Origin: Luminiphilus sp.
GTDB lineage: Bacteria > Pseudomonadota > Gammaproteobacteria > Pseudomonadales > Halieaceae
Assembly: GCA_028117185.1 (NCBI GenBank)
Contig: JAOHHD010000003.1
Location: forward strand, 11,284-75,283
DNA length: 64,000 nt
Direction of reading: 5' to 3'
Positions 57,904 through 64,000 of this stretch are shown in pieces (positions within the stretch are counted from its first letter, which is position 1; every line of letters begins with the position of its first letter). The notes beneath the pieces were generated by a model, which was not told where the DNA came from, made no database searches, and saw only the letters and a program-made list of their open reading frames with translations. Position numbers and translations under genes: made by a program.

Positions 57904-58017
57904 GATGTAGGCAGACGCGATATTATACAAATAACTGCGTCACTAAATTAGCTTCAAACAAGGGTTGGCTTCGGCTGACACTTTCCAGATTCTGCTTTGA
58001 GAGGAAGTATCGATCCC

Positions 58018-58788
58018 ATGACTACGACTCGACTTAAAAGTTTACTGTTGGCAATTTGTGTCGGCGGTAGTGCGTCGCTGGCCGGCGCGCAGTCCATCGA
58101 CCCCATCGTCGAGGTGGGCAAGGAACGTGCAGTGGCGGCCAAGGCTTCCCAGGCTAAAATTGACCGATTGGCGGATGAGACAGCTAGCCTGTTGTCCGAT
58201 TACAAAACGGTCATGAAGCAGGTAGATGGCCTCAAGGTCTACAACGCCCGTTTGGAGCGCCAGATTGCCAACCAAGAGAAGCGCATCACCGATATTGACG
58301 CCTCTATTTCCGAAGCGTCAGTCATTCAGCGCCAGATTCCGCCATTGGTGACGCGGATGCTTGACGGACTCGAGCAGTTTATCCAATTCGATATGCCTTT
58401 CGACCTCGATACCCGCTTGGGTAATATCGAAGCCGTTCGGGCCAATATGGATCGCTCTGACGTCACCTCTGCCGAGGCGTATCGTCAAGTGTTAGAGCTC
58501 TACTCGATCGAATTGCAATACGGGCGCGGTATTGAGTCTTACAGCGACTCGATTGATCTCAACGGTGCAGAGCGCGAAGTCGACATCTTGCGTATTGGCC
58601 GCGTGGCGCTGGTGTATCAGAGTACAGATGGCGCCGAGACAGGTGCCTGGAACCGAGAGACGAAAACTTGGGAGGAGTTATCTTCCGGTGATTATGCTGC
58701 AGCGGTTCGTAAAGGCGTTCGTATTGCGAAGAAGCAGGCGACGATCGAATTATTGAATATGCCCGTATCAGCCCCGGAGGCGAACTGA
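58018..58788 (+). CDS. DUF3450 periplasmic coiled-coil protein
   Basis: About 256 residues with a signal peptide (LLLAICVGGSASLAGAQS) and a long helical region predicted to form a coiled coil (residues about 40-95, DETASLLSDYKT onwards). DUF3450 proteins occur as the first gene of TonB operons like this one; the role is unknown but structural coupling to the motor is plausible. GAGAGGAAG precedes the ATG at 58018. The next gene starts two bases on. Confidence 0.88.
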   Translation: MTTTRLKSLLLAICVGGSASLAGAQSIDPIVEVGKERAVAAKASQAKIDRLADETASLLSDYKTVMKQVDGLKVYNARLERQIANQEKRITDIDASISEASVIQRQIPPLVTRMLDGLEQFIQFDMPFDLDTRLGNIEAVRANMDRSDVTSAEAYRQVLELYSIELQYGRGIESYSDSIDLNGAEREVDILRIGRVALVYQSTDGAETGAWNRETKTWEELSSGDYAAAVRKGVRIAKKQATIELLNMPVSAPEAN

Positions 58789-58789
58789 A

Positions 58790-60214
58790 ATGCGTTCTCA
58801 ATTTCTGAAAGTATCTGCTCTGGCGCTGGCAAGCGCGCTATTTACGCCCTTCACGCTCGGCCAAGAGGCTGAGGCAGAAGTCGAGGCGCCGCCACCCCCT
58901 ACTCCGCAGGAAATTGCTGCTGAAAATCTCGACCAGCTTCTCGAGTTAGTAGAGCGAGGGCAGGCACGAGCTTCGGCAGAAAATCAAGCGCGCGAACAGC
59001 GCTTCTCCAGCGACAAAGCCAACCAAGCTGCGGCACTAAAGCGTGCCGAAGACGAGCGCTTGCGGGAAGAGCGGCGGTCTGCGCGATTAGAGAAAAAGTT
59101 TGAGGAAAATGAGCTGCTGATTGCCGCCAAGCAAGAGCAGCTGAAAGAGCGATTGGGCACCTTGTCTGAACTGTTTGGTCATTTAACAGCGGCGTCGGGC
59201 GATTTAGCGTCTAACGTTGAGGTCTCTCTGGTGAGTTCTGAGTATCCGGGGCGTGAAGGGTTCTTAAAGGGGCTGATCGCCAAGATGTCCGGGTCAGATC
59301 AGCTGCCGCGTATCGATGAGATTGAGAAAGTGTGGTTCGAGCTGTTGCGAGAGATTCGTGAGCAAGGTGAGATCAGCCGCTATACCGCTAAGGTCGCGAC
59401 ACCGTCGGGTGAGCTGAGCGAGCGAGAGGTCGTGCGTGTTGGCGCCTTTAATATTATCGACACTGACGGTAATTATCTCTCCTTTAACGTTGATCAATTA
59501 TCTGAGTTGCCTCGGCAGCCCGGTGGTGGTTTCAACGGGCAGGCGCAAGACTTAGCGTCGGCGCAATCCGGGTTATCGCAATTTGGTATTGACCCGACTG
59601 GTCCTACCGGCGGCTCTTTCTTGGCAGCCATTATCGACAGTCCCACTATTTCTGAGCGGTGGCACCAGGGCGGATATGTTGGTTACGCCATTACGGCAGT
59701 GGGAACCTTTGCCTTTATCCTTGCCATATTCCGATTGATCGTCCTGACTTCTGTGGGCGGTAAAGTGTCTTCTCAGCTCAAATCGACGTCGGCACGTGCC
59801 GATAATCCTTTGGGACGAGTCTTAAAGGTCCACGAAGATAATCCCAACATGGACCCCGAAACACTTGAGTTGAAAATGGCTGAGGCAGTACTGAGTGAAA
59901 CGCCAAAACTCGAGCAAGGCCTCACGCTGCTGAAAATAATTGCCGCGGTGGCGCCGCTAATGGGACTGCTAGGTACCGTGACAGGTATGATCATTACGTT
60001 CCAGGCGATCACTATCTTTGGTGCGGGCGACCCCAAGGCGATGGCCGGTGGTATCTCTTCCGCATTGGTAACGACGGTGTTGGGTCTGCTGGTTGCGATA
60101 CCGACGGTATTGCTGCACACAGTGGTGAATGGGCGTTCGCAGCGCATTATTCATGTGCTGAACGAGCAAGCTACGGGCATTGTGGCGGAGCATTCCGAGC
60201 GAGCGCACAACTGA
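58790..60214 (+). CDS. Periplasmic-extended MotA/TolQ/ExbB channel protein (TtpC-like)
   Basis: A 474-residue protein with a signal peptide (LALASALFTPFTLGQEAEA), an acidic Pro stretch, a coiled coil at about 60-125, a periplasmic domain, then a membrane segment (YAITAVGTFAFILAIFRLIV) and a TolQ/ExbB-type channel domain at about 350-470 (PLMGLLGTVTGMIITFQAI). The architecture matches TtpC of Vibrio TonB2 systems. It lies two bases after DUF3450, before exbB. Confidence 0.88.
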   Translation: MRSQFLKVSALALASALFTPFTLGQEAEAEVEAPPPPTPQEIAAENLDQLLELVERGQARASAENQAREQRFSSDKANQAAALKRAEDERLREERRSARLEKKFEENELLIAAKQEQLKERLGTLSELFGHLTAASGDLASNVEVSLVSSEYPGREGFLKGLIAKMSGSDQLPRIDEIEKVWFELLREIREQGEISRYTAKVATPSGELSEREVVRVGAFNIIDTDGNYLSFNVDQLSELPRQPGGGFNGQAQDLASAQSGLSQFGIDPTGPTGGSFLAAIIDSPTISERWHQGGYVGYAITAVGTFAFILAIFRLIVLTSVGGKVSSQLKSTSARADNPLGRVLKVHEDNPNMDPETLELKMAEAVLSETPKLEQGLTLLKIIAAVAPLMGLLGTVTGMIITFQAITIFGAGDPKAMAGGISSALVTTVLGLLVAIPTVLLHTVVNGRSQRIIHVLNEQATGIVAEHSERAHN

Positions 60215-60237
60215 TTTCTCGGGGAGGCTAGCGGCTC

Positions 60238-60753
60238 ATGGGTATCTTCGAGATCATTCTTGCCTTTATGGAAAAGGGCGGGGACGTGTTGTGGCTGATT
60301 GCCATACTAGTGTTGTTTATGTGGACGCTGATTTTTGAGCGAGCCTGGTATTTCGCTTCTGTCTGGAAGCAGGACCGTGCTGCGGTGCTGGCAAATTGGG
60401 AAGGACGGGATGAGCGAAAATCATGGAACGCTAAAAAGATCCGGGAGCGTTTGCTGTCTGAGAGTCGCGAGCTAATTAACGACAATATGAATGTGATTGC
60501 CACGTGCGTCGCATTGTGCCCACTGCTTGGATTGTTGGGCACTGTAACGGGCATGATCGAAGTCTTTAACGTGATGGCAGTGACCGGTGGTGGTGATGCA
60601 AAGTCCATGGCGGGCGGTGTAGAGCGATCAACGATTCCGACGATGGCAGGCATGGTGGCCGCGTTGTCTGGATTATTCGCTAACACCTACTTGCAACGCA
60701 TCACTAATCGGGAGCAACAGCTCCTCACAGATCAATTGACGTCGGATCACTGA
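60238..60753 (+). CDS. exbB: ExbB-like MotA/TolQ/ExbB proton channel
   Basis: A 171-residue three-helix inner-membrane motor subunit. The N-terminal helix (VLWLIAILVLFMWTLIF) is followed by a cytoplasmic loop and PLLGLLGTVTGMIEVFNVM plus AGMVAALSGLFANTYL, the conserved channel helices. With ExbD it uses proton-motive force to power TonB. Confidence 0.94.
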   Translation: MGIFEIILAFMEKGGDVLWLIAILVLFMWTLIFERAWYFASVWKQDRAAVLANWEGRDERKSWNAKKIRERLLSESRELINDNMNVIATCVALCPLLGLLGTVTGMIEVFNVMAVTGGGDAKSMAGGVERSTIPTMAGMVAALSGLFANTYLQRITNREQQLLTDQLTSDH

Positions 60754-60777
60754 TCCTCTCGCTGGATCGAGGAAGTT

Positions 60778-61182
60778 ATGCGGAAAATCGCCAAGCAAAA
60801 GGAACAGGACGGCGCAGAGATTGATCTGACACCGATGCTGGACGTCGTGTTTATCATGTTGATCTTCTTCATCGTGGTTGCCTCGTTTATTAAGGAAGCG
60901 GGGGTTGAAGTGAACCGTCCCGATAAGAACCAACCCGATAACCCAGAGGATTCCACGAGTATTGTTGTGGAGGTCGCGGCGGATAATCAGATTTGGATGG
61001 AGAATCGGCGAGTCGATATTCGCGCCGTGCGGGCGAATATACAGCGCTTACTAGCGGAAGATCCCGAGGCGCCTGTTACGATCAAAGTAGAGAAAGGTGC
61101 CGAAGCAGGGATTGTGATTGACGTGGCAGATGCCGCCCGAGAATCTGGGGTTGGGGCTGTTAACTGGGCCTCTGATCGTTAA
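60778..61182 (+). CDS. exbD: ExbD-type biopolymer transport protein, first copy
   Basis: A 134-residue single-helix motor subunit. The EIDLTPMLDVVFIMLIFFIVV segment contains the conserved Asp that carries protons, followed by a periplasmic domain. It is paired with a second ExbD starting 12 bases later; 24 bases separate it from exbB. Confidence 0.93.
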   Translation: MRKIAKQKEQDGAEIDLTPMLDVVFIMLIFFIVVASFIKEAGVEVNRPDKNQPDNPEDSTSIVVEVAADNQIWMENRRVDIRAVRANIQRLLAEDPEAPVTIKVEKGAEAGIVIDVADAARESGVGAVNWASDR

Positions 61183-61193
61183 GGAATAAAGTT

Positions 61194-61610
61194 ATGGGTA
61201 TGCGTGATCAGGCGAGGCCAGGAGCCGATGAAGGAGGCAGTCAAATTGATTTGACGCCAATGCTCGACGTCGTTTTCATTATGCTGATTTTCTTCATCGT
61301 GACCTCCTCGTTCGTTAAGGAGCCCGGCGTTGAGCTGTTGAAGCCGCAGGCCTCTACAATGGAAGCTTGCGAGCGGGGAACCATTATTTTTGCGGTTGAT
61401 GGTAACGGCGATATTTTTTATAACAAGAATAAGGTTCCATTAGATCGCGTGATGCGCACTGCGGAGGCCGCGAAGAAAGAGGCGCCTCAGGCTAATATTG
61501 TCGTGCAGGTGGATAGGGAGACGCCGGCCTACGTGGTAGAAGATCTGATTGATATTGTGCGGCCTATTCTTACTGCGCCGCCCTGTATCTCCACGGATGA
61601 AGAGGCTTAA
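61194..61610 (+). CDS. exbD: ExbD-type biopolymer transport protein, second copy
   Basis: A 138-residue paralogue of the preceding gene with the same DLTPMLDVVFIMLIFFIVTSS membrane segment and the same proton-carrying Asp, but a distinct periplasmic half. Two ExbD copies per operon are typical of these TonB2-like systems and may form a heteromeric complex. Five bases separate it from tonB. Confidence 0.93.
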   Translation: MGMRDQARPGADEGGSQIDLTPMLDVVFIMLIFFIVTSSFVKEPGVELLKPQASTMEACERGTIIFAVDGNGDIFYNKNKVPLDRVMRTAEAAKKEAPQANIVVQVDRETPAYVVEDLIDIVRPILTAPPCISTDEEA

Positions 61611-61615
61611 TCGTT

Positions 61616-62218
61616 ATGGGTAGTTCTGCTCGTGTCGCCCTGAGTGCCGCTCTTGCGGTGCCGGTTGCTATTGCGCTCTTCTTAATCATGTTTAAGTTAA
61701 TTGATCGTGATTATGAGCAGGACGATTCAAAGGCCCGCAAGATCGCTGATATCGTCGTGCCGGATAAGACAATCGAAACCAATTTGAAAGAAGTGAAGCC
61801 AGAGAAAGTGGAGGATCCAGAGGAGCCCCCGCCCGATCTTGAGCCGATCCAATTTGATACTCAGCTAGATATGAATGTGGCCAATACAGCCCCTGTCACC
61901 GGTATCAACCTCAATCTCAATGCATCAGGGATGTCCTCGGGTGATGGTGAGTATCTCCCCATTGTGAAAGTGGCGCCTATTTATCCTCGACGCGCACAGA
62001 CCCGCGGTATTTCCGGGTACTGTATCGTCGAATATACCGTCACGAAGACGGGTTCAATTCGAGACCCTTTCGCGGTGGATTGCTCACCTAAAGGTATTTT
62101 TGAGCGGGCTTCCGTTAAGGCATCGACAAAGTTTAAGTACAAGCCACGAGTAGTAGACGGCGAGCCCATTGAAGTGGCGGGTGTACAGAATAAATTCACT
62201 TACGAGCTGGAAAACTAA
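61616..62218 (+). CDS. tonB: Energy transducer TonB
   Basis: A 200-residue TonB. The N-terminal membrane anchor (LSAALAVPVAIALFLIMFKLI) is followed by a short acidic/Pro linker (PEKVEDPEEPPPDLEP) in place of the long Pro-rich spacer of E. coli TonB, and the C-terminal TonB domain (YPRRAQTRGISGYCIVEYTV to the EN terminus) that grips outer-membrane receptors. The short linker is normal for TonB2 types. The outer-membrane receptors are not in the window. Confidence 0.94.
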   Translation: MGSSARVALSAALAVPVAIALFLIMFKLIDRDYEQDDSKARKIADIVVPDKTIETNLKEVKPEKVEDPEEPPPDLEPIQFDTQLDMNVANTAPVTGINLNLNASGMSSGDGEYLPIVKVAPIYPRRAQTRGISGYCIVEYTVTKTGSIRDPFAVDCSPKGIFERASVKASTKFKYKPRVVDGEPIEVAGVQNKFTYELEN

Positions 62219-62234
62219 GTTGAAAGGCGCAGCC

Positions 62235-63563
62235 ATGACATTTTTTTCGTTTTGTCGACTGACAGTCCTAGTGACATTGGCGATGTTTGCCACAGTATTA
62301 ATCGATCGTACGACACCCTCGTTGTCGCTGATTCCACAGGCTTTTGCCCAAGAAGAAAAAAAGGATACGCGTGAAACGCGCCGTACACCGGCGCTGCGCA
62401 ATAAGGTTTACGAGCGGCTAGCAGAGGCGCAAGTACTGGCTGAAGAGAAAAATTATGTCGGTGCAAAAGAGATTCTAGACGACATGATCTCCGAAGAGGG
62501 CAAACGCGCGCTCAACAGCTATGAGTTGGCCAACGTCTATAATTTGCAGGCTTTCCTCAGCTACTCTAAGGAAGATTATCAGGGCTCATTGCGCTACTAC
62601 GAGCTTGTGATTGCGCAACCTGACATCCCACTGGCAATGGAGATTAACACCCGGTTTACGATTGCTCAGCTGTATTTTGTGCAAGAGAAGTGGCAGCAAG
62701 GCATTGATGCATTACTCGTATGGTTCAACTTGAACGAGAAACCCAATGCCGGCGCTTATGTACTGCTGGCACAGGGTTATTACCAAGTCAAAAATTACAA
62801 CGCGGCCCTCCAGAATGTAGAGACTGCCATTGCTATGCATGAAGGCGAGGGTAAGTTGCCTAAAGAGCAGTGGTACAACTTAGCGAGGTTCCTGTACTTC
62901 GATAAGGAAGACTTCGACTCGGCGTTGGACGTGTTGAATACGCTGATTATTTATTACCCGAAGAAGCAGTATTGGGTGCAGGCGTCGCACCTGTATGGTG
63001 AGAAAAAAGACGAAACCCGTCAGCTGGCTTTGATGGAAGCGGCTTACGAGCAAGGGTTTTTGGACCGCAGTAGCGAGCTCGTGACGATGGCCTACCTGTA
63101 CCTGAACGCAGAGGCGCCTTATTACGCGGGTTCAGTGATTCAGAAAGGCTTAGATGAAGAGCTTGTGGAGGAGAAATCCAAGAACTATGAGCTCGCCGGT
63201 AGCGCTTGGGCGCAGGCGAGAGAAGTTGAGAAATCGATTCCCATGATGGAGAAAGCGGCAGCAAAGTCAGATGAGGGAGAGTTATACGTGCGCCTGGGCA
63301 ATGTCTACCTGGACGGTGACCAATTTGCAAAGGCCGCCGAGTCAGTGCAGAAGGGCTTGAAGCGCGGCGGCGTGAAGCGTCCTGACCAAGCGAGGTTGGT
63401 GCTTGGTATGTCCTACTTTAATTTGGGTGAATACAACAAAGCGAGGCGCGCGTTCCGAGATGCTGGAAAGGACGAGCGGTCTGAAAAGTATTCGAAGCAG
63501 TGGATTAAGTACATTGCGAGTGAGGAACAACGTCAGATTGAGCTGCAGAAAGATATTTTCTGA
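62235..63563 (+). CDS. Tetratricopeptide repeat periplasmic protein
   Basis: About 442 residues with a signal peptide (RLTVLVTLAMFATVLI, then FAQEEKK) and repeated TPR-like helices (for example YVLLAQGYYQVKNYNAALQN, VLGMSYFNLGEYNKARRAF). TPR proteins close TonB2-type operons in Vibrio and Shewanella; they likely scaffold the motor. The ATG at 62235 has AAAGG upstream and gives the signal peptide; the frame is open from 62169 within tonB. Confidence 0.88.
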   Translation: MTFFSFCRLTVLVTLAMFATVLIDRTTPSLSLIPQAFAQEEKKDTRETRRTPALRNKVYERLAEAQVLAEEKNYVGAKEILDDMISEEGKRALNSYELANVYNLQAFLSYSKEDYQGSLRYYELVIAQPDIPLAMEINTRFTIAQLYFVQEKWQQGIDALLVWFNLNEKPNAGAYVLLAQGYYQVKNYNAALQNVETAIAMHEGEGKLPKEQWYNLARFLYFDKEDFDSALDVLNTLIIYYPKKQYWVQASHLYGEKKDETRQLALMEAAYEQGFLDRSSELVTMAYLYLNAEAPYYAGSVIQKGLDEELVEEKSKNYELAGSAWAQAREVEKSIPMMEKAAAKSDEGELYVRLGNVYLDGDQFAKAAESVQKGLKRGGVKRPDQARLVLGMSYFNLGEYNKARRAFRDAGKDERSEKYSKQWIKYIASEEQRQIELQKDIF

Positions 63564-63590
63564 TCGCAGACGACTCATGAGCAGAAAAAG

Positions 63591-63616
63591 AAAAAGGGGC
63601 CTAAGGGCCCCTTTTT
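63591..63616. terminator. Strong terminator after the TonB operon
   Basis: An 11-pair stem (AAAAAGGGGCC against GGCCCCTTTTT) with a four-base loop, 28 bases past the TPR gene stop. The A/T tracts on both sides make it symmetric and able to work in either direction, ending both the TonB operon and any read-through from cspA. Confidence 0.95.
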
Positions 63617-63739
63617 AGTTGTTGTCGCGATGTCATGACGCCGCTGACTGTGAGACTGTTACGCCCTTAAGCAAGATATGCCTGTCTACCGCCTGCTGGC
63701 CATTGAGATGACATGGTGCAGGTGAGGGGGAGTAACGTA

Positions 63740-63760
63740 GCCGGAAAGCATGTTTCCGGC
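63740..63760 (-). terminator. Hairpin after the cold-shock gene
   Basis: GCCGGAAA and TTTCCGGC form a perfect eight-pair stem with a five-base loop, eight bases beyond the cold-shock stop on the minus strand. No T-tract follows, so it may act as a 3' stabiliser; the stronger terminator at 63591-63616 lies further downstream. Confidence 0.5.
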
Positions 63761-63767
63761 GAAGAGC

Positions 63768-63974
63768 CTACTGCGGGTTGACGTTTTCCGCTTGAGGGCC
63801 TTTTTGGCCGTCTGTGACAGTGAACTCAACCTTCTGGCCGTCGGTCAGGGTCTTGAATCCGTCACCTTGAATAGCGCTGAAGTGTACAAAGACATCCGGC
63901 CCGTCTTCTTGTGCGATAAATCCATAGCCTTTGGTCTCATTGAACCACTTCACGGTACCCGTTACTGTTGACAT
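63768..63974 (-). CDS. CspA family cold-shock protein
   Basis: A 68-residue single-stranded nucleic-acid chaperone. RNP1-like [15 protein letters not shown] and RNP2-like VFVHFSAI are diagnostic, with terminal GPQAENVNP. The ATG at 63974 is preferred over one at 63992, which would add six residues. Upstream lies outside the window, so its long cold-responsive leader, if present, cannot be judged. Confidence 0.95.
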   Translation of the reverse strand: MSTVTGTVKWFNETKGYGFIAQEDGPDVFVHFSAIQGDGFKTLTDGQKVEFTVTDGQKGPQAENVNPQ

Positions 63975-64000
63975 GTTTTCTACTACCTTCATTAATGATT

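Noticed and set aside
57847..58017. A Fur box for the TonB operon
   Set aside because: I found no match to the 19-bp GATAAT-type inverted repeat; the GCAAATAATTTGC palindrome differs from it.

Overview
The window looks like ordinary chromosomal backbone from a free-living, probably marine, gammaproteobacterium. The gene order recalls Pseudomonas and its relatives (rph-crc-pyrE, ptsP-lgt-thyA-folA, gshB-algH-ruvX). The Crc protein, the SahR-like regulator beside metK-ahcY and the DUF3450/TtpC-type TonB operon also fit the Cellvibrionales/OM60-NOR5-like part of that group. This placement is an inference from gene order and protein resemblance, with no database search. Genes are tightly packed, often with 1-4 base stop/start overlaps. 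I see no tRNA, rRNA operon, CRISPR array, insertion sequence or prophage.

Layout: 1-97 is the tail of an unidentified gene. 103-4327 (minus) holds recG, ubiA and a DUF482/GNAT gene. 4399-5229 is a YeeZ-like gene. 5251-9861 (minus) is yicC-gmk-rpoZ-spoT-ridA, the stringent-response block. 9944-12212 is rph, crc and pyrE. 12366-15270 (minus) is coaBC, argB and slmA. 15419-16766 is rpmB-rpmG and mutM. 16813-17942 (minus) is rsmD and coaD. 18041-22443 is ftsY-ftsE-ftsX-rpoH-trmB. 22474-28521 (minus) is yggS-proC-yggT-metX-metW-DUF4426-rdgB-hemW. Then come pilT (plus), gshB-algH-ruvX (minus), a membrane-anchored alpha/beta hydrolase (plus), and a methyl-cycle block of ArsR-methyltransferase regulator, metK, ahcY and rsmE (minus).

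37581-45569 (plus) is a sugar-phosphate block: rpiA, a decayed 2OG-oxygenase fragment, tkt-epd-pgk-fba and ilvA. 45632-47046 (minus) has a TIGR02449 gene, zapA, 6S RNA (which I recognise from sequence) and the 5-formyl-THF cyclo-ligase gene. 47214-52032 (plus) is ygfB-pepP-ubiH-ubiI-gcvH, without gcvT or gcvP. A HAD phosphatase (minus) diverges from rppH-ptsP-lgt-thyA-folA. The window ends with a seven-gene TonB energy-transduction operon (58018-63563) and a cold-shock gene (minus).

Most functions are housekeeping. The most interesting signals are regulatory. A perfect CIRCE operator overlaps the likely rpoH promoter, which would place sigma-32 under HrcA control. A near-palindrome sits upstream of the SahR-like/metK/ahcY operon. 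A ten-C homopolymer and a 13-bp palindrome lie upstream of the TonB operon. There is also a previously unmarked pseudogene between rpiA and tkt. I did not find a convincing wholly new biological system.
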